From contig AZLU01000007.1 in NCBI GenBank assembly GCA_002224055.1, positions 248,001 to 312,000 of the forward strand: DNA of 64,000 bases, written 5' to 3'. The stretch's first letter is position 1. The number at the start of each line of letters is the position of its first letter. The position numbers and the translations under genes are program-made. The notes beneath the pieces are model-generated. The model was given only the letters and a program-made list of their open reading frames with translations, was not told where the DNA came from and searched no databases. The DNA comes from Pezizomycotina sp. ARF18 (Eukaryota; Ascomycota). Below are positions 23,158 through 34,703 of this stretch, piece by piece.

Positions 23158-24311
23158 CTGGAATTTTAGATGGAAGTTCAAGAAAGAGGAACTAGATTGA
23201 ATTTTGAATTCATATCACATATCGCTTAGCTTTTTCTAGCTGCTGTATTTCGCAATCTTTGGTTCTTATTGTTTCACGCCTCCGTCTAAAGGTTGCCGAT
23301 GTTCAGCAGAATTGATCATCTCACGTGTATTTCTTAATGTGATTAACAATCAAATTTATTTTCACAAGTCAAATAGGTAGCTCAGCGTTGAATCCAGTAA
23401 CTGCATAGATAACTAGAAGTCATGAACATTTCCCCTGTGCAAGTGTAATCAATATTGGAGGGTTGGACATATTTTTCGCGTAGAGGAATTATTCGTAGTA
23501 TAATTGCTTTGAATTTCAATTAAATCAAAAGGTATACTAATAAAACAAGAATATTTTTATGATTGTTGATTGGAGAGGCGGAAGCCTGGCAGCACGTCGG
23601 CGCAGCGTGCGGGGGTGACGGTGGGTAGTTGACAGGTGGCGCAAACGCGGAGGAGCTAAAATTCGCACAGCCCTACAGGTCATGTTTAGCATTTACCCGC
23701 GTGCCCGCCCGGTAAATTTTTTTCTGAACCTTTAAAACATTTACGGATAGCTTATTTCTAACTCTAAATAACAGAGAGAATGATACCTACTCTTAGTTCC
23801 TCATATATATATATATATATATATATATTTGCGTGCGAATCGATAGTTTATAATATGTCCAAAATTAAGACGTGCGAGCGAAGCACAAGGCTGTGACCAC
23901 GCCGAGGCTAAAATACACCGGCACAGGTCGGATATTTTGTTCATAGCCTTTTATATTTATACTCATGCGAACCAAGACGTTCCGCCAACTATAAACCTCT
24001 ACGATGAAACATTTGGATCGCGGCTTGCCTTCTGTTCACCAACATCACCATAAAATATCGGCAGTGTAGTCTATCTTTCCAATTTAGCCGGAACAAAAGG
24101 CAGCATCACAAAAAGATAAATTAAACCGAAGAGAAGCCGTACCTCCATCAGTAAGCTGGTAAGAAAATGAATACAATTACCCACCCTTCCAATATCAAAG
24201 AACTCCTTCATTTGCGAAAGCACAAATAACGTTCATTCATCGCATCTTGCAAGTTTTCAACCTCTCAGACCTTAGTTAATCAAGAAGCCAGCTTTCGCAT
24301 GCCAAAGAGTC
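23158..24311. other. AT-rich spacer with (AT)n microsatellite
   Basis: A pure TA/AT run lies at about 23812-23828. Nothing else seen. Confidence 0.5.
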
Positions 24312-25213
24312 ATGACAAGGACCTTCCTTGCCGTTTCCCTTATTTTTGCTGGACTCAAGTTTTCTAGCGCGGGCAATCAGTTCCGCAAGGAATTTTCGCT
24401 CGAAGTGAAAGTTTACAGGCCTAGGTATGAGACTATTCCCAATTCCCAATCTCATACTTTCCCTAAAGGAAAAGAGAAAGAAAGAAAGAAAGAAAGAAAC
24501 GAACCCCCAGAGATGCGTAATATTCTCATGTCAAATATCCCATTAAATTTTTTCTGAAGGATATCGCTGATAGATATTAAAACAAATAGTCCAAATCCTC
24601 TCGACGGAACCTTCATAACCCTCCCGCAGGACTATCATGTGGAGCTGGATGATCAGCCGGTCAAAGACTTGCGGTGGTTATTGATTAGGGGGAATGATCC
24701 CCACACCGGAGTGGCGGAGAAAGACGAGAACTTTTACTGGGACTATACTACACTCAGCTACAAAATCAAGGAGTCAGGGCGGACGCCCAAGACACTCTAT
24801 TTAGAGATTGGTTACATGCGTCTCAATCCATCAATTTGCTAGCAAAGCTTTTATGCTAGATCACCAGGAGGCTTTCCATACCGTACACCGGTACGCAAAG
24901 TACCAGAAGTAGGTTTCGAGAAAAGGAAGACAAGCGATGGAACAGGCGTGGAAGAATATTGGAGATCAAGAATATACCTAATAAAGGTGAATCAGACAAG
25001 TATGGCTGGAAGTACTGCTGGAATATAAACGACCGGGACCGACGTTATACCGCAAACGTTGGCGGGAAGAAGGTGAAATTATGGGACCTATACTGGGGCC
25101 CTAAACAAGAGACGCGGATTCTCATTCCCATGCCGGGTCATGGGGAGGATATATTTGACCTTTTTGATTGCGTGGATATATTACTTAAGAAACAACCTGT
25201 AAAACCAAGCTGA
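24312..25213 (+). CDS. Secreted family copy 2 (probably broken 3' half)
   Basis: ATG 24312 starts MTRTFLAVSLIFAGLKFSSA, a good signal peptide, then FRKEFSLEVKVYRPR. An intron fits at 24425-24589 (GTATGA...ATAG), and in phase the next exon reads SPNPLDGTFITLPQDYHVEL, LRWLLIRGNDPHTGVAEKDE and so on to a stop at 24841. The C-terminal block lies in another frame (24959-25213): YGWKYCWNINDRDRRYT, VGGKKVKLWDLYWGPK and FDCVDILLKKQPVKPS. Either a second intron or a shift joins the halves in the living gene; I found no clear splice pair. GAAA repeats lie in the intron (about 24476-24498). I know no named family. The Cys pair (YC ... CVD) probably forms a disulfide, which would fit an extracellular protein. 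Confidence 0.62.
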
Positions 25214-26044
25214 AACAAATGTATTTAAAGACTGCCCCCCACTTGACATTGAAGCATAAAGATTATTCTTTTATTATACTTCTTCTGACACGTATTGAGA
25301 CTCTTCATTTTTTGATCTCGCCATTCACTTTAACCCTTTGTGAGAATATGAGTACCTTTGACACATCGTGCAATATTCAGAATGAAATGGAAGCATCTGG
25401 GAGGTGCCGACAGTATGTGAGAAAGGACTGTACCTTGCCTGCTGCAGAGCCAGTTATATTATGTAACAAAAGGCTTATTTGCAAACATTATGGAGACCGA
25501 GAGTAGTGGTTCGGGCACCGGTAAAATGGTCACTGCGGTTGACAGGCCAATCTAAGCTTTTTATGCATCAGGCCTTTCATAAGGCGGTGGCTGAGAGGTC
25601 TATCTACGCCAAGAATATTGCTTTAATTGCGGATACATTTGCCTCCTCCAATAGCTGGTTAAAATCGTTATAACTACGCCGAGTAGCACTTCAAAAAATA
25701 CAACAAGTTAGATATCGCAACAACCTTGACATCTCCGCTATTTACGCTCGAATAACTGGAGCAATCGGCAATTTACACAAGGCTACATCATTATCATGAG
25801 ACCATTCACAAATCGAACCTCCGAGCACCGCAAATCTAGTACTGGTAAGGATCTAAATCTAAGTATATAAGACGCCGGACCTCCGTATTCGAGGTCAAAT
25901 TAAAGAGGGTCAAAATCTGACTCTCTATCGTCACCCAAGAATTTTAAATCATTATTCCTCTCGTTTATTTCTTATTACTCTCCAGGGAACTTTCTGAAGT
26001 TCGAACGACAACACGGATTCTTAAAAAGCGAAACGACGATCGAA
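25214..26044. other. Intergenic stretch upstream of secreted copy 3
   Basis: Apart from a TATA-like site (annotated separately) I see nothing that I can support as a gene. Confidence 0.45.
25864..25871 (+). promoter_or_regulatory. TATA-like box of secreted copy 3
   Basis: TATATAAG about 180 bp before ATG 26045. Three other secreted-protein genes in the window have a TATATAA at a similar distance. Confidence 0.4.
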
Positions 26045-26930
26045 ATGATGGCGAAATCTCTCTTCCTGACTTGGGTTGCGATTGCTGGGGTGATGCAAGT
26101 TGCTAGTGCAGACGATCATCCTCCGCCTAACAGCGGTCCGAGAAGTTGCCCTAAAAGTAGAAGTGGTTGACATCGAGGCGCTCAACAAGATGCCTAGTGG
26201 TAGTATGCGTAAGGATAAGTGAGTCGTTCTTTGAAAAATCCAATGATTAATAAAGAAAGGAGGGGAAAGGCAAGGGCTACAGTGCTCCTTTTCCGCTGGG
26301 TTTCTTGGTTTACTAAAGAAATTCGCTCGATCTCATTTTAGATTTACTCGCCTCGACGTTCATTCATTGCATACGTGGGAGCCGGGCCAGCCCTCCTTTC
26401 TCACGATCAAGGCCGACAGGTATTACGGACGCCCGACTCCAATTTTTCATCACCGAGAATAAAAACCTTGCCCATGCCGACGGAAAAGCGCCTACGCAGC
26501 CGCGAATCTCCTTACATTGCAACTCGGTCACTTCGATAACAACAACCCTGCTCACTTCAGAAGCCAGCTTTTCATGGACAAGGCAGGGCACTTGGGCGCT
26601 GGAGGACGCTAGCCGGGAACGTACACTTCCAGGAGAGCGGTACCAAGATAGGATATCTGACGATAAGGGACGTGCCGACAAGCGAGTCGACTGAAAACCT
26701 CGAAAACACGACGACTATACCTGGAACTTTTGTGAGGGTGACAAGAGCCAGGGAGACTTCCACGAAAAGGAAGTGGACGGCCAGAAAGTCCTCTTGGGGG
26801 AACTGACTTGGGGCCCTAAGGATACAGAAGCCGACGACCGCTGGGGTGAAGAGGTCATGTGTGGATCTCCGGCTCAAGAAGTTCGTCCTGGAATCTCAGA
26901 AGCAAAGTTAAAGGCTACAAAGTTATAAAC
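26045..26930 (+). pseudogene. Secreted family copy 3, frame broken
   Basis: ATG 26045 gives MMAKSLFLTWVAIAGVMQVA then SADDHPPPNSG, a clear signal peptide followed by a short Pro-rich start. A shifted frame has REVALKVEVVDIEAL, equal to FSLEVKV and FALRVED of the sisters. An intron at 26219-26341 (GTGAGT...TTTAG) keeps phase into KFTRLDVHSLHTWEPGQ and PSFLTIKADRYYG. The C-terminal frame has DDYTWNFCEGDKSQGDFHEK, VDGQKVLLGELTWGPK and, after a further shift, CVDLRLKKFVLESQKQS. All landmarks are present but at least three shifts break it. Confidence 0.66.
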
Positions 26931-27574
26931 TACCATAATCTCGTTCCCAGATCTTGTGGTTTCGGGATTTATCGCGTTTATGTTATTCGATCAAATCTTT
27001 TGCGTTATCTCAACTGAACCAAAGCTTTCCGTGTGCTCTCTTGAATTTGTACTTTGACTTTTTCATCTTCTTTTCATTCCTCTTTTTGTTTTTGTTTTTG
27101 TTTTTGTTTTTGTTTTTGTCATGGCCTGATTCCAAACTAACAAAGAACTTCTTTACCGATTCCATGATTCGACAACTCGGCATCCCTTTAAGTGTCGTTC
27201 AAGTCAGAGTTTTCGTAGACAAATGTGCAACTTTTAAATGAGGATCGGAGTGCCTTTTAGTCCTGATTGGCAGCAAAAATATAAAAGGTGTTCGTAGTCT
27301 GTACGAAGACGCTTCCGAAGCCAGTCTCGCGTTTCCAAGTCCAGAGTGCAAGGAGATAGATCTATAGATCTCGCTACCTCCTCACAAGTCAATGCAGATG
27401 CTTAGAGAACTGCAGCGCTAAGGTTATAAACTCTGCTCTGGATACATTTATCATAGGATGAAATATTATTATAATATCGGAACGGCATTAAATGCTTTCT
27501 AATTTCTATGGCCCTTCCATTTCGCGCAAAATTCGAGATTTAGCTCAAACGCCAATGATAATATTTTTTTTTAA

Positions 27575-27606
<32 letters not shown>

Positions 27607-28180
27607 CGGGGAAGAAACTCACTATTCTCAAAAAATCCAAGCAAAAGTAAAACGAGGGTAAACGTGCGAAGAGAGGCTTTTCCTCGACAACAATATGTGC
27701 TAGCGTAGGATATATTTTATTAGGGAAAGGGTGGCGCGCGGAATTGAGGATTCACTAGTGGCCCTTTGAAACAAAAATGGCTTTTGGCTGCTTAAAAGGC
27801 CTGCGCTGGGGGTTCCCTCTATTTTTCCGTGCCGAAACCTTTTACATGCCATTGAGGATGGTCCAGGAAGGCAATGTTCAACGCCTATAACAAGTGATTT
27901 CAGAGGCTCGCAGCGCCTTTTTGCCTAACAGTCCTTCCCTAGTACGGAATCACTTGGGCGAGGAGGACCTTAATATGAACAATTAGTTTCGTTTCAGACG
28001 GACGGAAAGTCAGTTATCATTGGCGGTGCTTTGGGGCTTGCGCAGCAGGGTAGTAATAAACTACATGAAGCGATGAAGGTCCGAATTTCATGCGTAACAA
28101 TCTGCGCCTCCCGAAGGCGACCTCGCCCAGAATCCAACATCCGAAAGAAGTTCTAGCTCGCTACCGCGCCCATTTTCTGA
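26931..28180. other. Spacer with microsatellites
   Basis: A (GTTTTT)n run lies at about 27083-27120 and a (GA)n run at about 27583-27607. No gene supported. Confidence 0.5.
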
Positions 28181-28384
28181 ATGGTTGACCCAGCCGCCAA
28201 AACGAGACCTATCGACGGCGTGCTAACTCTCCCCAGTGATTACGCGATAACTGTCGACTCTAGAAGCCCCCCGGTTAAACTACTTCCGAATATTGGAGTT
28301 TGCGATGCAGAGCAACGTAAAACGATGCCTTGTGATTCGACGCGGTTACTTAAGGGCGTTGATTTCCTTCCCATATGGAAGTAA
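28181..28384 (+). pseudogene. Secreted family copy 4, fragment of the middle block
   Basis: The frame reads TRPIDGVLTLPSDYAITVDS, then PPVKLLPNIGVCD, which lines up with LDGTFITLPQDYHVELDD and QPVKDLRWLLI of copy 2. I find neither a signal-peptide exon nor the YTW...CVDL block attached to it; copy 5 starts 110 bp further on. It is probably a truncated duplicate. Confidence 0.5.
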
Positions 28385-28496
28385 AAGTCCATTTTGTCGT
28401 TTTTGCTACTGTACTCCGCTCCGGAAGGAACGAGCTGCGAAATTCGTAAATATTCGAAAATATACTCATCGGCATTTGTAAAAACTGACAACAAAG

Positions 28497-29729
28497 ATGA
28501 GACGCTCGTTTTCGGCCTCGTTCTCTCAGCAATCACTAGTTTTCAGATCGCTGCTACGATACCCGTCCCTGTCGACCATTCCGTCGACCCTCCCGCCAAC
28601 CGTGTTAATCTTCGGTGCGACCCTCCCGTCGACCCTGCCGTCAATTCTCCTCCCAACGTCCGCGCCAACCTTTGATGCGATCCTCCCGTTAACAGCCCCG
28701 TCAACCGTCTCGCCAACCCTCCAGTCAACAATCCCACCAATCATCCCGCCAACCCTCCCATCAGTCGTCCAGTCAACAATCCGTCAACAGACCCGCCAAT
28801 TATAGCGTTAAACATCCTAGCCACAGCCCCATTCGCCAGGCTAATGACCTTCAAACGGAAAATTCTCGCAAGCCAGAGAAACCTTCTCGTCGAACGGGTC
28901 CTTACGACCCCAAACAGAGAACTTATCGATATTTCTTCGAGACCAAACATTATCCAGGTTGCCTCTGAATAACCCTCCTCTGGAGTGCCATTGCGCCAAC
29001 TTCAAGCCGCCTGCCAAAAGTCCTCCCCCAGACCCTCATTTGTACCATCCTAGCATGCCTGCGGAGAAACAAAAGAAGTTCGCCCTTCGGGCGGAAGTTC
29101 CAGAAGATAGGTAGGAACTCTAATCTCATTTCACTAGTATAAGGACGCGTTCCAAATAATCTTTTAAATAGGTCCAGAAGTGAGCATTGCTGACCAAGAA
29201 TCGAGAGATAATATATAGCTCTAGTATTGTTAACGGAGGCTTCGTAGAAATGACCATCCGCTTATTAATAAACATCGGCAACCCGGATACCCAGATCCCG
29301 CCGAAGTCGGACGCCGGTTTCTTCCTAGACAAAGGATCGCTCTGGCATCTTTCGGCATACGGGAGGACTGGGCCTTTGTCCTGAAGAATTTGCCATGAAA
29401 GCTCTCGTCCGGCAGCCCTCGGAACGTTGATACTGAGATAATGGGCGGAAGCCACATGAGATCTCTTGGCCTGTTGCCAAAAACAGGTCTCTATTTCGAC
29501 GAAAACGATTATCTGGTTGAAGGAGATTTACCAGACAGCAAAAGTCCCTCCGATTATACCTGGCATTATTGTCCTCGTCCGGAGAGCCGGAAAGGTTGAG
29601 GACACACTAAGTGTGAAGCATGAGATACTGAAGTGGGGAAATAAGGGCTTCAATGAATATGATTACCACTTGTCTGAAATATATGGTCGCGGAAACTTTT
29701 TTATCTCAAATGTCAGGACATACGTCTGA
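28497..29729 (+). pseudogene. Secreted family copy 5 with Pro/Asn-rich spacer, frame broken
   Basis: After ATG 28497 and an early one-base shift the frame reads LVFGLVLSAITSFQIAATIP, a signal-peptide-like start. A Pro/Asn/Val-rich spacer follows (DPPANRVN, NPPVNNPTNHPANPPISRP). KKFALRAEVPED closes exon 1, and an intron fits at 29111-29171 (GTAGGA...AATAG). Exon 2 carries LLINIGNPDTQIPPKSDAGF, then TGLYFDENDYLVEGDLPDSK, SPSDYTWHYCPRPESRK and a last frame with LKWGNKGFNEYDYHLSE. The order matches copies 3 and 6. Several shifts; the final CVDL block is not legible. Confidence 0.6.
28560..28800. repeat. Pro/Asn/Val-coding degenerate tandem repeat
   Basis: Degenerate units around CCxCCCGTCAACC encode (N/D)PP(A/V)N-type repeats in copy 5. 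The same kind of spacer (ANHPANPPANPPA) is in copy 6 near 30960-31010. Confidence 0.6.
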
Positions 29730-30850
29730 AGAGGTACGAGATAGCGGGCAAGTGTTAGGATATTATAGGTATCAAAAATGTGAATATAGTTATTATATAT
29801 TGTGCTCTTGTTTGTTTCTCTGCTTTGTACTCACGTCTTTGCATTTATCTTCAATTGTGGAACATATAAATGATGTGACAAGGGAAAATGGAAATGGACA
29901 AAGTACAAGATCCTCCAGATCGGCCGGAGATATTCTGCTTAAGACATATACTTTATCTGCTCTTTGCTTTGGTGCACGTGTTTTTAGATTGTGAGATGAC
30001 AATAATTCAACCATTTAATCAATGCCTTGTCATACAGTAAATTCGCGCCAATAGTCGACAATGTTTCTTAAACTGGCAGTACTGGACAACTACATGGACT
30101 ATAATCTAGACCACAATGGAAAGCGGAGCGAGGATCTAGCAAGACAAGATGGATTGCTATTCTTTCAAATCCTTTTCTTTAGAATAAGAGGGAGGGGAAA
30201 CTACAACCCGCTCTCAGAAGAGACCTTATAAATGATTCACAAAAGTCATGCTATGAGAGCTCGAGAAAGAAACTCTTCGCCCCGCAAATTCAACCGATGA
30301 AATTAATTCTCTTTTGCCAGCTAGGCATAGGCACAAAATGATTCCCGAATGGTCCTAAGTTTACCTCGCTCTAGCGAACCCAGTGCTCCGTCACACATAT
30401 TATGGTTAATAGCTTTTAAATGTGGCTCTGTGCGCAAATACTTGGTCCGGCTAATAGAATCCATACATACCAACGCCGTGTGGAGGCTGTGACGTTAAGC
30501 AAGCAGCACGCGGTCCGCGGCATAAATGATTGCACTGGAATCTTTTAAGCGAGTGTGCCTAACTTTGGCACAACCTGCGCCGGCATTATTGGAACCCAAG
30601 GCGGTGAAAAACGAAACGCGGGGCCAACATCAAAAATATGCATTGCTGGTCCAAATTCGCAAAATCTAGCCTCTGCAAAAGTCTCGCACACTACTTAGAA
30701 GGGCGTGGATACAAACAATGAATATTTAAATAGGCTAACGCGACCCCTGCTTGTTAAAATGCGATTAGACAATTATCACAGAAGCATACGCGCCATTTCA
30801 CTGCTCTCCATCCGACTACTACGCCATTAAATATATATATAGAGGAATAC
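29730..30850. other. Intergenic stretch between secreted copies 5 and 6
   Basis: AT-rich; no gene supported. A (TA)n tract lies just before the ATG of copy 6 (about 30828-30841). Confidence 0.5.
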
Positions 30851-31764
30851 ATGAGCAGGTTTTCATTTCTGGGCATCGTCTTCTTAGTTATAGTTGGTTT
30901 CATATGACCTGCCATAGCTTACGATTCCGGCAATCCTCTTGCAAAGCCCCAAGCAAATCTGCCAGCGAACCATCCCGCGAACCCTCCCGCAAACCCTCCC
31001 GCAAGCCCTTCCGCTGGGACTTCCGCAGGCCGTGGTGCGGACCCTCCTGAAAAACCTGTCGCGAAACCACAGCGGTTCGCCCTCCGAGTGGAAGATCCTT
31101 TCAACCCGTAAGAGCAACCCCCATCGAATATCTGTCTTCAAAATTTGACCCAAGTTTCTCTTTTTATGTTCCGATTACTGAACATTGAATTATTTTGAAA
31201 ATACCCTACAGATCTAGTGAGGTTCACGGGGCCTATATAACTAACTTCCGTCCCTTATGGGGTGATCCTATGGCCTCCAACCTTTTAATCAATATCGGAA
31301 ATCCCAAGCTGGGTATCGCACCTATAGCCGATGGCGGTTACTACATCTACCGCAGCGTCCAGACCGTCCTCGCCATGGACATGACCCTCACAGGACGCCG
31401 TCTTTCAGCAGCTGGAAGGGACCGGTCTCGCGGAACCTGCCAGGTAACCCGTATGGTCCCGGCATCAAAAGCCGCCAGGGCTTGGGGATCCTCCGACGAA
31501 AGTTTATTTCGATAAAACGGTTACCTATCTGTAGGTTTAATATCGAGAGAAGCCGAAAGAATAAAACAGAACGGCATTACGTGGATTTGGTGTCCCTGGA
31601 CCTCGCCTACAAGGTCTTATGAGTGGAAAGTAGGAGGAAAGGATGTGATCTTGAAGAATTTGAACTGGGGAACTAAGAGATACAAGGATACCCGTGTAGA
31701 GGGTGTGTTGGTAAGCTGTCACGATGTTCGATTAAAGAGGGTTCCGCTACGGGAGGCAAGTTAA
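30851..31764 (+). pseudogene. Secreted family copy 6 with Pro/Asn-rich spacer, frame broken
   Basis: ATG 30851 gives MSRFSFLGIVFLVIVGFI, an in-frame TGA, then PAIAYDSGNPLAKPQANL, NHPANPPANPPASPSAGTSA and KPQRFALRVEDPFNP. The intron at 31108-31211 (GTAAGA...CTACAG) joins in phase to SSEVHGAYITNFRPL, then ASNLLINIGNPKLGIAPIAD. The C-terminal part in other frames has PPTKVYFDKT, GITWIWCPW, KVGGKDVILKNLNWGTKR and VLVSCHDVRLKRVPL. It is the copy that shows the whole architecture best, with one stop in the signal peptide and about two shifts. Confidence 0.66.
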
Positions 31765-32014
31765 GGTATCTTTCGTAACGAGAAGGGATAATGCCGCTTC
31801 GGTTCTGTTTTTATAAATTTTTAGGCCTTTCCTGCTTTCTCACCTATATAATTAGTAACTCTTTTCTTTTCTCTTTATTACTGTTTTAAATGATAGAGTA
31901 TCTGTCGGAAAAGATAGAACGGAAAAGAAGATTTAAGAATCGATCAAAGCAGCGTCGCTGCGCGAACCCGCGTTCTTCCTTTTGCAGTAGGATATTGTTG
32001 ACAAAATATTAATT

Positions 32015-33284
32015 TTATTTACACCTAGTCGTAAAAAATTTAGCGCACAGGTGCACCTTGACCTGCGACGCCTTGGGAGTCCTACCGGGGCCGCGGCACA
32101 TCCAAATCATCTCACCGATGAAGCCAGGATACAACTGTTTAACATCTTGACACTCCAACCCTCTCCGCGGCCGCTTACCGCTAGCCAACTCCAAAACTGT
32201 TTTTCCCATAGAGGATGCTTGGAGCGTTGAGCGGGGTGCCGAAACGGGTAAGTAGGAGAGTCGGCCGGTACATCTACAATCTGTAACGGTCCATTCTCGG
32301 ACACGAGAATGTTGGCGCATGTAATGTCTGGGTATTTGGATCTGCTTGAACAAAAGAAAACACGAGCAAAAGTAAAAAGAACGAAAAAAGTAATTTTAGT
32401 TGCTGTTAGACTGGTTAATATGTGGGCAGTTCTGTTAGGAGGTACTAACTTATGCCGCTCCAGCTCACATATAACATCAAAGTAATTCCATGGCGAAACG
32501 CGTTTTCGTTTTGTAGGGGAGTTATAGAACCTCCGCGAGCTCCCGAAGGGAAACCACTCTAGCAGGAATCCAACCGCGGTGACATTACCAACCAGGTAAA
32601 CCGCCCCGAAGATCATGGGAATACACTTTACGCCAGATCGTTCGAGGACTCTGCAGTTGTCCAGCTCCTTATCAACCCGGTGAGCACTCAGCGTGTCGCG
32701 TACCGTTTTGAAGGCAAAAGTCTTTTTTTGGCCATTGCCATCTGTCATCACGGCTTTGAGAATGCTTCCTCCGTGTAGTTCCAAGCGCGTACCGGGAAAG
32801 CTTGGCAGGTAACCTGAAGTCAGATGCGGCGGGCTGCAGGGCATAAGTTCACCGCAAACCATCTTGAACCCGATGCAAACGTTGGAATTGACGTGTTCAG
32901 CTCCGATGTTACGTGATGAGAGAATGGCGGTAACTCTGTCGATCATCTCAATATCCCCGCCGTTGTTGTCGACGTCGGGATCGAACACATCGAGCAGTTG
33001 GTTCTCTAAAGCGCCTGGAGTGTCGTGGTCGCGCTTGAGGAAGATAAAGATTGTATCGCGGCCGCGTTCGAAATAAAATCGCTGTAATAATTGCCAACAT
33101 CGGTACCACTAGGTCTTGGTTGAAGAATTCGTCTCTGTTTTGAACAAGTGAGCCAATAGAGCATCAACAATAGAAAGTGCTTTCTTAAATACAGGCCGAA
33201 TCAGAAGCAGAACACATGTGCTCACTCATGCTTAACAAGACCCGCGTTAGATTCCTCCATGGTGAAGTTAGTTGACATATACAT
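32015..33284 (-). pseudogene. Protein-kinase-like gene, core legible, frame broken
   Basis: The main frame (about 33100-32420) reads RGRDTIFIFLKRDHDTPGAL, then a kinase N-lobe: KKTFAFKTVRDTLSAHRVDK (beta-3 Lys), ELDNCRVLERSGVKCIPMIF (helix C Glu) and TAVGFLLEWFPFG (hinge). An intron fits from about 32450 (GTTAGT, minus strand) to about 32345 (TTCAAGCAG). The next exon has YPDITCANILVSENGPLQIV, in which D...N of the catalytic loop is kept and the usual His before it is Tyr-Pro; IVDV stands for DFG. The C-lobe (TVLELASGKRPRRGLECQD) is in another frame, and a stop precedes the N-terminal part. It is probably an atypical fungal kinase-like protein, now decayed. The 5' exon starting near 33284 is uncertain. 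Confidence 0.6.
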
Positions 33285-33605
33285 TCCTAGGGAAGGGAGT
33301 CGTGAAAGATTGGTGAGAATGAACAATGTCTTTCAGGGAGTAAACGAAGAACTTCGAGGTAAGTTAGAGGCGCGTTTTGATTGATGTCGCTGAGACGCGC
33401 GCTTTACTCGGTGCATCAATATTTTCAGCCGATTTCGAATCTTCTCCCGTGCAAGACGGTGATTCTATGCGTTCACGGCCGCTATAATCACACTTCGGAG
33501 CACCATTATTCGCGTTGGATAGTTGCGAGCCGGGGTCAAAGAGCTAAGAGAATCCATGGGGTACTTTCGTGACCTTCAAGGTATTCAACTCATCCGAAGT
33601 TCTTA

Positions 33606-33640
<35 letters not shown>

Positions 33641-34302
33641 ACAGTACCTGAATAATTCGTTTACGTTCAATGCATATGTAAGCAACCGGGAATAGGTTAC
33701 AGTTAAATTTCCTCTTCCTATCCTTATGATAATGTATTGTGTTCATTTTCTAGGAGCTTAGAGCGGCTAAATTGGCGTATTCAGGAGCGAGTGAAATCGT
33801 ACACCAATCTCTAGCGATACGATAAATTGTATGAAGTCTTAAGCTTAAGGCATGATCAAAGTTTTGAAGTTACAATTTTCATATATCGTTGCAACTGTTG
33901 TTTTCTCCGAAGGATAGTAAACAAAGAAATAATAACAGTATAACTTCGTCACAACCATTGGTAGAAAACTAGAGGGGAACTTTGCATTAGACCAAGCATT
34001 AAAAACAATAGATTCCCGGGAGCCAAATGCCCGGCGCAAAGAGAAATTACCAAAGTCAACGTAAATCAGCCTAACACTTTTCTCGTGATGAAATAATAGT
34101 AAACCCGAAAATTTCAAAAATAACGCCGGAAAAGATTCTATAAAGGGTACGCTCGGTGTAAAAGAACCCAGATAAGAAAAAAAAAAAAAAAAAAAAAGGA
34201 AGACCAAGGATGAAGCAGATTAAAAAAATTTAAAAAGCGGTTGTAACAAAAGAAAATGCAAGAATAATCTCCACGTAAGATGCTCCCCACGCACTTTAAG
34301 CT
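33285..34302. other. AT-rich intergenic stretch with poly-A runs
   Basis: Runs of A lie at about 33607-33637 and about 34177-34197. No gene supported. Confidence 0.5.
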
Positions 34303-34703
34303 TCAACTTATTCTATCGGACTTCGTCGATGGATAGCTCTGTGACAAGTTTGCCCAGGTCTTTCCAAGGTATTGATGCCGTGTTGGCACCATTCGTAGCA
34401 TTTCGTTTACTTCGCTCAGGTAATCGTGTCGGGGTTTCTTGCGGCGTTCAGTGACCGGTTCAGAGTCGTTCGGGTCATTGTCCGACGAATCGTCGCTGAT
34501 GATGATAGTTGGATTCTCGAATGAGTTTGCTGGGTGCAGGGAGCGCATTCGACACGATTGGCTACGGAGTCCTCCAGAACAGAGGGTATCGGAAGTAACG
34601 TTGTTTCCGCCGACCGAGAACTATCCTCACACCAGGCTCCGACGAACGCAAGGGAGGCATTTGGATTGGGGACAGGCGGATCGTGTAGTATTCTGGGAGC
34701 CAT
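34303..34703 (-). CDS. Small acidic hypothetical protein, probably one frame shift
   Basis: The downstream frame reads NSFENPTIIISDDSSDNDPN, then SEPVTERRKKPRHDYLSEVN and EMLRMVPTRHQYLGKTWANL, ending SDRIS. It has an acidic SDD tract followed by a basic RRKKPRH patch that could be a nuclear signal. An upstream frame (from 34703) reads MAPRILHDPPVPNPNASLAF and overlaps it, so one shift near 34560 probably joins them. I do not recognise the family. Confidence 0.4.

Noticed and set aside
28526-28744. Minus-strand Gly/Val/Asp repeat frames (GGRVDG-type)
   Set aside because: They are the antisense of the Pro/Asn-rich spacer of secreted copy 5.
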